From: Hetaerina americana
Taxonomy: Eukaryota; Arthropoda; Insecta; Odonata; Calopterygidae
Length of the DNA: 64,000 nucleotides
Assembly (NCBI GenBank): GCA_022747635.1
Contig: JAKTNV010000005.1
Location: 37,534,336-37,598,335, forward strand
Reading direction: 5' to 3'
Below are positions 1 to 11,240 of the stretch, one piece after another. A model generated the notes under the pieces. That model made no database searches, was not told the origin of the DNA, and was given only the letters and a program-made list of their open reading frames with translations. The stretch's first letter is position 1. Each line of letters starts with the position of its first letter. Position numbers and translations under genes: made by a program.

Positions 1-29
1 TTGAGCAACGGCATAAGAGATGATACTGA

Positions 30-245
30 GAGGGAAGAGCACAGGCCGGGGCAGGACGTTAGGGAGAGAGAAACAGGGAGGGAGAGGAAGGGAACGAATG
101 GGAGGAAGAAGGATGATGATGATGTCAAGAGGGAATTTAAAAAGTGGTCGAGAAGCGAGTGGATAGAGGGGTAAGTGGCGATGGGCGGGGGGTGTGGGAG
201 TGGACTGAGAGAGAGAGGGCGGGAGGCTGCAATGGCGGGACGAAT
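30..245. repeat. Purine-rich low-complexity tract
   Basis: The plus strand is dominated by G and A, with repeated AGGGAGA, GGAAG and GATGATGATGATG units. No open frame with recognisable protein character crosses it. This is simple-sequence DNA of the kind that recurs through the window. A regulatory role (GAGA-factor-like binding) is possible but not shown. Confidence 0.7.
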
Positions 246-354
246 TAATCCCGCGACGTGATGATATAAAAACAGCTTGTGTCCTTGATGACGGGTTGCA
301 CATTAACGTTGCGTTGATGAGGAAAAATTAATAAATTCCGAACGGGGTCAGGTG

Positions 355-392
355 ATGGAGGGGAGGGAGGGAGGGAGGTAGGAGTGTGTGTT

Positions 393-457
<65 letters not shown>
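355..457. repeat. Compound microsatellite (GGGA)n-(GT)n-(TA)n
   Basis: A GGGA-type run (about 355-379) passes into (GT)n at 384-405, with one TT interruption, and then into an uninterrupted (TA)n to 457. Purine-pyrimidine alternation over about 70 nt can adopt Z-form or cruciform DNA and is prone to length change. The 75-residue frame across it, rich in Tyr-Ile, is an artefact of the repeat. Confidence 0.95.
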
Positions 458-459
<2 letters not shown>

Positions 460-1900
460 CTATATTTTTATTTATTTATATTTATATCAAATAAGCTATC
501 ATTCCAGAACACCGGTCGAGGAGGAAGATGCAGGAATCATTAGCGTAATAATTGTTACCACAAAACAAGCACCTTCTCTAAAGGTATATTGTTTTTTAAT
601 CCAATCGAATTAATAACGGACACATTTCCAAATAATCTTGAGCTTTTGTTTCGTTAATTTCCATCACTATTAATTTCTGAAAAAAAGCCACACGCCGCTT
701 GAAATATTCAAAGCGGACTCCGTTAACCAGTTGAGGGATTACTTCGCCAGGAATAATCGCGTCTAGCTGAAACCAAATTAAAACCGAGATCAGTTAATAA
801 CCCCCAAATGTCTGTCCAATTTCGAAACACGTGCGAGATTAATAAACGAGAGAATATGATATTATGCGTTTTCATTCTTCAGGTAAAAACCCTCGCAATT
901 TTTTGGCCGTTTGACGATTTTCGACTGCCCAAAGGAGGGCTTCAATTGAATCACCTCGTGGCGGGCTACTATTTAGGTCAGCATCTGAATACAGTCCGAA
1001 CACGGAAGCCCTATTAAAAATGGGCGTATTTATGCCAAGACATCCATGCTCCAAAGGGTTGAGGTGAATGCCAAGTAATCAATCATGACGAGGAAGAGGA
1101 AGCCAAAAAGAGAAGGACATATCTTGTCAAATGTCAACGATTCGTGATTGCTCACAGATATTTTTGAGAATCCAGTAATTTTTACGCGTATAAATAGCTA
1201 GTCGAAGCTAAAAAATATAGGTCAATATGACAGTGTCCAATTATCATACTTTAAAATGGTAATTATTTAAGGAAACCAACAACCTGCGAAGAAACTTCAA
1301 CATATTGACCTAATCACTACTAGAAGACTTCCTTGATGATATAGTATACACCTGATAGCCATCAGAGAGGCCAAGTTCAGTAAACATGTAATTCTTCACG
1401 ACTTGATTCAGTGGGAATATACGTATTTACTAAATTGAACCAATTCAACGATCAAAAAACCCAATAGATAATTCAACAACTGTCGCACAATTCGATGATT
1501 CGGAATTTTCCCCCGCGGTATAAAATCGATGATTTCTGTATAGGCGCACGAAAACTTTTCGCTCATCCCGTATTGTTTCCTTTTCCATTTTCGGAGTTTC
1601 CCGTCGTCCTCTCACCCTTCTTCACGGCGTTCTCAAGCTCCATTAAATTACTGAGTGCTCTAGTCTACGCACATATTCGTGCCCACGAACCTTTTCCGGG
1701 AACACCCCCACGCCAATAATCGAAACGAATAATAAAGTCGTACACATAAACACACACACACAGGCACATGCAGACGCGATCCTCCGCATAAGTGTTTGAT
1801 TCCCGCAATTTTCCATTTCCGAAAAAGGAGGAGAGCACGAGAGAGTAACACAAAAAGTCAGCGCAAAGATAGAAATAAATAATTATAAAAAAAAGTCCAT
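458..1900. other. Non-coding stretch, nothing recognised
   Basis: Mixed-composition, A+T-leaning sequence. It has only short open frames (75 residues or fewer), none with family resemblance. I saw no convincing splice-bounded exon, RNA gene or transposon end. Confidence 0.5.
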
Positions 1901-1939
1901 CCAACAAATAAAATGCCATTTCCTTTTATATTTTCGAAA

Positions 1940-2460
1940 AAGAGAGAGAGAGAGACGGTGGGAATGAGATAGGTCGATAGAGGAGGAGAGGGGGGGAGGA
2001 AAAAAAAAACAAATGCGAGCAGCGCAATACCGCGCTTTCGAAAAACGACCGTGCGTACGTAGTCATTATAACTCATCGTGTCACCAACATACGCCGAAAT
2101 AACCTTTTCGAGTTCGGAAAAAAAATGGAATGAAAAAATAAAAAGAGAGACCGACGACGCCGCGTGAAATTTCGACAACCGACGCTTTTAAAGCTCCCAA
2201 TATTTCCCCCATCCCCCTCCAACACGGCTCGTATTTCCCATCCGCCGGGCTCACCCCCTCTCCCGAAAACCCAAACCCACCCCCACGGTTCCCCTCCTGA
2301 ATTCGACCCATCGTCCCCCTTTTATCCTGCGGCTCCGCCGATGGTAACCATACCCCATCCGTGCCCAATACCCCCCCAACACTCCCACCCTACTACACCC
2401 TTCTCCCGATTCGGATACCTCTCCCCTCTCTCGTCAACCCACGAGTGCAGAATCCGGTAG
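1940..2460. repeat. GA-rich patch followed by C-rich patch
   Basis: A GAGAGAGAGAGA run at about 1941-1955 and a G-run and A-run at 1981-2010 are followed by a C-rich, purine-poor segment at about 2190-2420 with many CCC and CACCC units. Pro/Ser/His-rich frames here (for example 2164-2460) follow from the base composition and are not supported as genes. Confidence 0.6.
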
Positions 2461-3500
2461 ATTTTTTTAACTTCCCTTTCGTCATTCCTTTCCGGCTCTC
2501 AGTCTCCCATCGATGAGTGGGAGTCTCGCCTATCCTCTCCCTATAGCAATTGCTTCACTCAGAAGCCACTGAGAATGACTCTAGATTGCGCCATCTTATC
2601 GCCCACCTGCCTCCAACCCTATTTCTCAATCCTGGATGAATGCCTCTGTATTATATATTGCCATTCTATCGGCATTCTTTCATTCCCGCAATCACATTTT
2701 TTTCGTGCCTACCGTGGCTGAAAAGTAACAGAACGTATCATGCGTCAATGTGGTGTGAAATATATTCATGTTACGACTCAAGGAACATACTCATTGAACT
2801 TCCTAAATTACTCGGTAGGTATTTTTATACGGTAAGACAGGATGCGAGCGAAATCGCTTGAAACAAACAAAATTTGTGGAATCTTAAATGTGCTCCTTCA
2901 GCAGTAACTCCTACCTAACGACTTTTTATACATTTTACGTATTCCCATTTTCCAAATAGTTTTTTTCAATCTCCATTCGCTCTTGACACGCAAAAATAAA
3001 CGCATATTGCACTTATTTCCCTTTGGCAACTAATAATAAAAAATATTCAAGAACCACCAAGCTGCCGCTGCAATTCAGATATACCTATTTTAATAAATTC
3101 AATTTATAGAGGATAGCGAAGCCGATTAATGCAATATTTTCCCGCGGCAAAGAAATATTCTCCTACTTCATCAAATACTACCGTATGGGGGAGACACATT
3201 TTCCCAATGTGAGTCAATACGAATTCTCTTAATTCACATTAAATGTCGTCAATTAAAAGATATAACCTTATGCACGGATAATGTCGTATTTTTACAACAA
3301 TTAACAATGCAAATGATATTGCCCGCACACTGCAAGAGCACTGAATTTACAAGATGATTCAAGATCAGATTTTAAAAATTATTCCCCCCATTTCTTCTCC
3401 CCATTGGATCATCTCCGCCCCGATTGGTAAACCCCATATTTTCCACCGGTCCGACCATCTCAAGTCATTCCATCTCTCCAAAAAGCCCCGTTCAGTGTTG
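2461..3500. other. Non-coding stretch, nothing recognised
   Basis: A+T-leaning sequence with no frame longer than about 75 residues, except those that run into the low-complexity island to the right. No repeat family or RNA gene was recognised. Confidence 0.45.
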
Positions 3501-4115
3501 AATGTACGGCGAGAGTGTTCGTCTCCATTATGCCGCGTAAAATTCGTCTGCCCCTCTCTCCCGACCACTACTCTCTCACTCTCTCCCTCTTTCCTCCCTC
3601 TGTCCCCAAACTCTGCGTCCCCGCCCCATCCCATTCGGCCATACCCTCATTTCCCGAATCTAACCCCCTCCACCCACCGTTTCACCTCTCCATCCACTCT
3701 CTATTTCTCTCTCTGAATTGCAATTCCTCTCCGAGCATCCGAATGGGTCTCCCCCTCAATTCCCCTACTCCGTCACCACCCCCAACCACTCCAGTCCCCG
3801 TCTCCCCTTTCACCTCCTCCTCCCGAATCGTATCGCACCAATTCATACCCAATAAGGGGAACTGCTGCACTCCTCTCTCTCCCTCACTCGCACATACACA
3901 CACCCATTTCCCTCCCCGCGCCCCCCACGGTCGCCGCCTCCTGCCCTGCATGTAATCGAGGCTCGCACAACCCCAAAGCCGCCCCTTTTCTCCCCCGCTC
4001 ACGCTCCCTTTTTCCTCACACTCCGCTCCGCTCTCCGCTAATTGCACCTCGCCTCTCCCGTCCCTCCCTCGCTCGTCCTCCTCCCCCTCGCCCTTCCCAT
4101 CCCCTCCGCCCTCTC
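3500..4115. repeat. Pyrimidine-rich low-complexity island
   Basis: The plus strand is strongly C/T-biased (CTCTCTCC, CCCCTC and TCACCCCC units) for about 600 nt, with a CACACACAC stretch near 3896. Overlapping Pro/Ser/Leu-rich frames on the plus strand and Gly/Glu/Arg-rich frames on the minus strand are composition artefacts. The bias flips to G-rich within about 100 nt to the right. Confidence 0.75.
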
Positions 4116-4184
4116 AGTTGTTGTCTATTCCGCAAGGCCTGCAGGGTTGATGCGCCCGGAATTGGAAACACATCGCACGCTGTG

Positions 4185-4560
4185 TGTTGGCGGCGATGGG
4201 TGGGGTGTGCTGGGAGGCGAGAGTGGCGGGGATGGATTGAGGATCAGTCGGTGGTGTGGGTGCCGGTTGGTGCTCGGGATGGGAGGGGGTGTTAGGATGG
4301 TGGAGGGGATTTTGGGGTGGAGGTGGGGTGCAGTTTGGGAGGGGGAGGTGGCTCACACTTGTTTTTTTTGTTGAGGTGGGGACGGGATATATAGGAGAGA
4401 TAATGGAGTGAGTGTGAGAGAGATAGAGAGCGGGAGAGAGGGTGGTGGGGTGGAGGCTAAAGGCCTGTGCAAGGATGTCCACGGGGTGCGGGGGTAGTCG
4501 GGAGAGTCGGAGGGAGGGCAGAGGGATGGGTGGAATGAAAACGTTGCTAAAAGGAAGAAA
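4185..4560. repeat. G-rich low-complexity island
   Basis: The plus strand is G-rich, with GGTGGG, GGGGTG, GTGTGTTGG and GAGAGA units. It pairs with the C/T-rich island immediately left, making a strand-asymmetry switch. Several G-tracts lie close enough to allow G-quadruplex formation. No gene is supported. Confidence 0.7.
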
Positions 4561-6430
4561 ATTCCGGGGTTGAAAAGTGCAGCGTGGGAATATATTCGAT
4601 CAGAATGAATGGCGTATGCTTTTTTTTTTTAATCCAGACAAACAAGGTCTTCGTGTTTTGTCGGGTGGTTTAAATGAGGGCGGAAAGCGTTTAAAAGCAT
4701 GTATTTCAAGATTGAAATGCGGGTGATTAGCATGGAGATATATTTTTTAACAGCAATGAATACATCTGAAGGGTTAAGAGTGCATTAGACTACATCGCAC
4801 CGACTCATTGACTAAGGTTTCTAGTGACTTCCCAAGAACATTATTATATAATAAATAACTATGAAATTTTCTAATTTCAACGTACATATTTTAATTTCAA
4901 GAAGAACCACGTCCATTGAGCATGGGATCTTGAATGAGGGGAATATGGATGAAAAAATGTTAATTACGCAGCAAAGCTGTTCACTACCTCAACGCCTACT
5001 GCAGTTCGAATTGGAGTAACGTACCTAATACCCCAGAAGAAGAAATCGTATTTATCCAACTGACATATGTCTGAAACATTTTATTTGAAAGAAGGGAATT
5101 TGCAGCGTGTTAACCGGAAAAAACTATGAAGGGAATCAAAGTGAAATATCCGGCAATGAAAGACTATACATAAAAATCAGATACATTGATATAAAGAAGT
5201 TCATAGGGATGTCATCGACATAACGGTCACATATCATCTGGACTCCGTATAAGATCGCTCTAAAAAATAAGCACGGTCATATCACTTCATTGGCCTTCCC
5301 GATGAATTATTTCCTCCTGTGAATTTTTATTGATTAGGGTCTGATAAAAATACGCAGTGTAATCAATCATACGTCAGCCTCTAATTATGTATGGCTACAT
5401 ATTCACCAGAAAAGAGGTATCGCGTAAAATAACTTGATTGCATTAACGTGACAATGACATTAATGTAAAGCAAATGACTGAATCAGTAAAGTTTTTATAC
5501 ATATAAACATTTCCTACGAAAGGGTAAAAGTGTGTGCTCAGCAAGGTGCCCGGAGCATTATTTGTTTGTGCTTAGTTCCTGTTTTCATTTAACCTCAGAA
5601 AATTCACCGAGTGTCCACAATCGCATTAAAATATGCTGCATTGTAGATGAAAAGTGGGTATCCCGTAGCGAATTTTACTTATTCATTTCAATTAACGTAA
5701 TGTTTAACAGCTTAAACGAAATAATTGAAACAATATGTGCACGGATATAATTATATAGCCCGGAAGCGTTGAAAGTGCAGTAAATGTGAGCACACAAAGC
5801 TTTCCCAAAGATACAGTTGCAATGATTGTCCCCAATATCGCATTAATAAATTTGTTTACACTTTTTTTAAAAAACGATATACGCATATTTTCAATCTTTT
5901 TATAGGAAATGTGAATGAAATACGATACTAGCATAATAAATGAAACAAAACTGAATTACAAATAACTTGTTATTACCTCGGTAGGAATATTTTTCGTCTA
6001 TAAGTACTTTATATATATATATATATTAGGCACTATATTGATCAGTAATTAGGTACTTCTGGCTGAGCAGACGTCTAAAAAATCATTCCTCAGGAATAAT
6101 TTTTCCTATCAACGACTAAACGCCTTAAATACGCAAAATTAATGGTTTTGTCATGAATTCCAAACCTATTTAATTGCCTGCCGATCATTAGTCACATTAA
6201 ATAAATAACATTTATTCACTTCTGTAACCTTTTCCAATGCCGTTCCCCATTTTTGGGCCGACCGGTTGATTAATACGAAGAAAGGAAGACCGGCGCAAAT
6301 GATTTGAAAGGCTGTTTGAACAAGACTAAGAGACTGCTAACAAAAACTCGAAACTTCAGATCGATTAGGGGCGATCGAACATACCCAACCCCTTCCTTCG
6401 AGATGGATTCGGATGGTGTGAAGGGTTGTT
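4561..6430. other. Non-coding stretch with short TA run
   Basis: A+T-rich, mostly unique-looking sequence. A short (TA)n run lies at about 6010-6027. No frame over 76 residues is free of composition bias, and no splice-bounded exon was recognised. Confidence 0.45.
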
Positions 6431-6775
6431 TGCCCTGTCGAGTTGCGGGCAAGAGGGGCTGCTGACGGGGCGGCGAGGCGATCCAGGGGTCGCTGGCATG
6501 GGGAAGAGGGGAGGCTGAAGGGGTGGGGGGAGGTCGGCTGCAACGGACGGGAGGGGGTCGTTTGGAGGGACACTTGAAAGGGTTGATGGGAATGGAAGAG
6601 TTGATCAATTGGGAACCGGATGGCGGGCGGGAGGGACGGAGGGAGAGAGAGAGAAGATTGGGGAGGGGGTAGTGGATGCGCGTTTGATGGAAGAGGACTT
6701 AGGGTAGGGAGGAAGAGGGGGGAGAGAGAGTGCAGGAGGGGTCGAGGTGGAAGATACGGAGAGCGGAAGCCATTG
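6430..6775. repeat. Purine-rich (G-rich) low-complexity island
   Basis: The plus strand has GGGGAGGT, GAGAGAGAGA and GGAGGGG units. The minus-strand frame at 6337-6792 is 151 codons and Pro/Ser/Leu-rich, as expected from translating a C/T-rich strand. It has no domain signature. Confidence 0.7.
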
Positions 6776-9700
6776 AACCGAATGCTATCCAAACCAATCA
6801 GGGCTATTGATTCACTCGCCCCGCTCCAAACGCCAGGAATCGACGCTATTTTCCTACTCTTGGTATAAAAAAGGCCACAGTTTCAATCAGCCTTTGGTGA
6901 AACGAAGTAATGCCGATAAAAAAAAGAATGAAAAGGCAGAATCTCCGAGCACGATGTAAAGCTTGAAGTGATGATACCACGTCTACTATCTAACACGTGC
7001 GTGAGAAAAAGATTCACTCGAAATAACCTACAAAGAATTTTATTGCCAAATATCATTTTAGCACAAAAATTACGAATACATTAGCATCCTATACCCTTGG
7101 AAACCGAACGTTTTCTAACATACTCCCATAATGATGACGGGTGGTTAACATATTTTTGTTTAAAAACATAACTAAGATATTGCAAAAGGAATGAGGCAAA
7201 GCAAGAGGTAATTTGGGCATCGTAGATTTGAGTATGGTATCGTTAGTAATATCAAGGATCCCTTTTTATGAATTTAAGACAAATATAAGAATTTGAGAGC
7301 ATAATTACTTAAAAAAGCAAAGAAAATTTGAAAATGATAAAGTTTCCAAATTACAAGAACCATAAATTGTATATAGTAATATGTTTACACATTTTGACGT
7401 CGGTTTTACAATTGATAAAACATCATTTGAAAGTTTTCGTAGTGCTTGGACAGTCTTCTCCATGCACTTTTTCAGAATTTCCCGCCAAGCATTGAGCATA
7501 TATTTCAAAAATCTCATCGTTTCGTTCTTTTTTTCAGCGTTCTTTTTATGATAGTTAATAACGTACCATTAAATAAACGTAACTTCACTGTATGATCGTT
7601 CTTAGCATAAGCTCAAGTAGTGGCAATAAATCCGTAAAAAATACATTGAAAACACAGCGTAATCATCAAAAAACCTTAATTTACAAACCATTCCCTATTT
7701 AATTGAAAATCCCGTTACTTCTTATAGTTATTGTGAACCTCACTTTTTATCCATGTAGTTCAATCTGCTATGATAGGCAGAATTCATTAGTAAAAGTGAT
7801 AGAACATTATTTAGTAACTTTTACTTCGAATATATTCCGATAAATCCTTCAGATCTTTAGGAAAACATGATTTGTGAATACCACGACATTGCCTCCAACT
7901 AATGAGCAGAGAAAGGTTCAAATTGCATTATGAGATTAATAGAGAATCTGTAAAATATGATGAATTTATATGACCCAAGAAATCTCACTAATTCCATTTG
8001 GGATACAAAAGGGCTTATAATGAGAACGCGAAGCTTATTAAACCAATCTATAGCAAATTATTTGCTGTGATAAATAGTTATTTTTATATTTCCAATCTAC
8101 CCTGGATTTCATCGCATTAATAAAATACTGGAGAGTCGAAATTATAATACTTCGAGAGCTCCCTCACAAAGGACTAAGAGCTAAAAAAAACCAGGATGCA
8201 CACAAACAAATAACCCGAGGCCTTTCACGGGAAAAGGTTAATTGCAAGAGTGCTTGTTTCTTTTGCTCTCCGTTTGACTTCTGATGGAGAGGAGGAACTT
8301 TTCAGAACGGTTTTCCGATATTTTAATAGAGATAGAAATAAAATGCACGCTCAACTTTGACTTATACTATTTGAATTATCATAGGAGTTTTGACATATTT
8401 CTTTGTTCTGATAAAAAAACTCATCTGAAATGTAAATCATGGGAAAAGACACTATTCTGTTCATAACACCATAGAGCTATATCACTCACGAAATCAAAAG
8501 AAATAAATATTTAATTCTCTCCAGCTAAATACATCCATGTTTCTCGGTCATATTCAGCAAAATACACTTTCGCGATGATATCATGTTGCACCAAAATATC
8601 TATATCATTGCGGAATAAATCACCACGAATTGCCAAAATGCAAGAATTTCAAAGTGTAAAAAATCATTCACCTTAAGCGGAATTCCCATTCGATTCTAAT
8701 AAATCGAATGTTGACTTCCAACAGCTCTCTCTTATAAATTGGCGCATTTATTTATTCACCCATTTCACCTAAATTCTTACGACTTACTTCTCGCATCATG
8801 TTTTTGACGTACCCATTCCATTCGTGGGCAATCTCTGAAGTACTTCCCTCAATTATTATCCCAAATTGCCTCTTATGACATGCATGTCTCTTTTATTTTG
8901 CAGTTCTCAACGCTCTTTCGTCCCCTCCTCTTCGCGAGACTGGTTCAATGGCTTTTACTCAATTCCAATAAACTTCACCATTCTTATGAAACGCTATATT
9001 CCCAACGCCTCACAACTTCTATTCATTATAAGGTTTTACCGTCAAATTTTGGCCACAACAGGCAAATATGTTTCATATATTCCCTTAAAATCAATGTTTA
9101 AGAATATAATTTATCCTCAAAACAAATCTTTCCATTTGCTTTCACCGATATGCATTCGTTTCATCCAGAATCCGTTACGTTGATACTTCCGGCCTGTAAA
9201 GGTGAAGGAAGTATTTAGAGGCATTTAAAATAACCAAAGATTATTGCCATGACAGTGGAAAATAATTTAAATTTTATTAGAAGAACTAAATGGGTGCAGT
9301 GATCAAACAAATTTCTGCTGCTTCAAAGGTAACAATTTTATGGTTGAAAAATAACAGCATCCGATATAAGTAGTTAAGAGAACTTTCTCAATCACCCGCC
9401 GCTGTGACAGTAAAAATAATCTGAGGTGTGAAATACAAAAGAAAATGACATAATAAATATTAATTACAGTCGTGAAAAAATAGGTTCCCATCAAGTGAAT
9501 CTTCCTGAAAAATTCATGACAACCTTTTAGTGCATACTTTCGTGCTTTATTGCCACTGAAATTCAACTTCTTTGGGCATATGGAAAGAGGTTATATCAAG
9601 TTCTTTTGGAGGAGAATAGGCTGAACTCTACTAAAGCCACACTGTAAAGGTTCATTACAAATTAAAGGAATGTTAGGAAATTTTTAATGAACAATTTTTT

Positions 9701-10220
9701 CCGATCTCTGTGATATGCATGCGGAGCTTATCAGTAGTACTTACAGTTCCTTCATATTAAAATTATCAAATTATAATAATATACGAATTACAACTGGAAT
9801 TCAGTATTAACTAATTAATTTCACTACAAACTCCATTTCTAGATGAGAATTGTGGTTAATCTACCTCTTACGAAAAGGGTGCTATTTAATCTAGATGTAT
9901 GCATAACATTCTTACTCACGAAAATGCATCCCTTGGAAACGCGAATTAATATTTACGGAAGAGGCAAAAAAGTGACAAATTGGGGGCGTTTTAGTCATCT
10001 GACAATAATAATTAAAAAATAAACATTTAAAGTGGAGGAGTTAATTTGGTATGAATTGTTGCCAAACCGTTCCGATTTCCTTGACTTCATAACTATACGA
10101 CGGTAATTTCGCAAAGAACGCGATATCAATTTCGCTCAACTTCGAAAAAGAGATCGAAAAAAGGGTTCTTGTCGGAACGGCTCGCGGTGGTACTGCAGAT
10201 CCTCACAATAACCACGCCCA
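6776..10220. other. Long non-coding stretch, nothing recognised
   Basis: About 3.4 kb of A+T-rich DNA. The longest frame (8866-9183, 105 residues) has no recognisable motif and ordinary composition for random A+T-rich sequence. No tRNA, repeat or exon could be supported. Confidence 0.45.
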
Positions 10221-10251
10221 AGGTTAGACACAAAGAAATAAGGAGGATAGC

Positions 10252-10419
10252 AACAGCAATTCAGACGCCTTCCAGGGCGCGTACCGGTCATGGAAGAGTC
10301 GCTGGAAAAATGTGTAGAGGCCAGAGGACAGTACTTTGAATAATTTTAATTGTTTGTGCAAAACTGTACAATGAATATCATTTAAAAATAATTTCATTAC
10401 TTTCGGAACACACCGTGTA
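10252..10419 (+). pseudogene. 3' end of a mariner-like transposase plus terminal repeat (5'-truncated)
   Basis: In one frame 10267-10308 reads AFQGAYRSWKSRWK. The frame then changes near 10306-10310 and continues KCVEARGQYFE to a TAA at 10341-10343. Read across the frame change, this matches the usual mariner transposase tail pattern F-Q-x-x-Y-x-x-W-x-x-R-W-x-K-C-V-x-x-x-G-x-Y-F-E, recalled from the family. An A+T-rich stretch of about 50 nt and a plausible terminal repeat follow. Its reverse complement reads CACGGTGTGTTCCGAAAG, and a TA dinucleotide follows at 10418-10419. The catalytic domain and opposite terminal repeat are absent, so this is a dead, truncated copy. Which mariner subfamily it belongs to is uncertain. 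Confidence 0.65.
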
Positions 10420-10489
10420 TGTAACATCACCACGGCGGCAGAAAGAGGTCAAAACCAGAAGCAGGAATAATTTAAATATTTCTGATCCA

Positions 10490-11240
10490 AGATCAGTGTG
10501 AAAACGAGAGAGGAGAAAGTAAGTTCACATGGGGAAAAGATGAGGGGGGTGCACGAGGGATGGGAGGGATGCAACATAATGAGGGAAAGATACAGTCGGC
10601 GATACTGACGCATAACCTTCGCGAATGATCACGCCCCACCCCCACATCTTCCTCGACCATCTCCTCAGATATTTGCACGCTCAAAAAAAATGCTGTGACG
10701 GGGAATGGGTGAGAAAGTGGCGCGGAGGACCTACTAATGTGATGGCGGCGGTGAAAGACGGCTGGTTGTTGAGGAAGGGAAGGAGAGCGAGAGAGTGAGA
10801 GAGAAAGAGTTACAATGTGTGGAAGTAATGGGAGGGACGGTCGAAAAGAGAGGGGCGAACGAGATAGACGGAATGGGGAGTGACGCGGAGGAAGGCAAGG
10901 ATGATGATCACTGGGGCTCATGGCTTTCTGGTCTGGAGCCCCTCTCCCGACCTCCCTCCTCCCACGCCCGCGAAGATCTTAACGAGGGGAGCGTGCTGAG
11001 GGAATGGAGGTTAAGGGAAGGGAGGACGGAGCGATGAGATGGGGCGGTAGAAAACAGAGGGGGGGAGGGATGAGAGAGAGACGGAAGCGGGGGAGACCCT
11101 TAGGGGCCACTTAATGGGGCACCGTGGGTAGGGCGCAGTTTTTTAATGGCGCTGCTCTCCTCCCCTTTCTCTTTCCCCGCTCACTCGGGGCAGGAGAGGA
11201 GGGATGAAGGGGGCGGGGAATGGAGGAGATGGGATCGCCC
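10490..11240. repeat. Purine-rich low-complexity island
   Basis: About 750 nt with strong G+A bias on the plus strand (GAGAGAGAAAGAG, GGGAGG, GGGGGGAGGG), broken by a short C/T-rich part at 10940-10970 and a mixed part at about 11145-11185. Frames on both strands are Arg/Glu/Gly-rich or Ser/Pro/Leu-rich only. Confidence 0.65.

Noticed and set aside
386..613. 75-codon plus frame with long Tyr-Ile repeat
   Set aside because: It is the translation of the (TA)n microsatellite.
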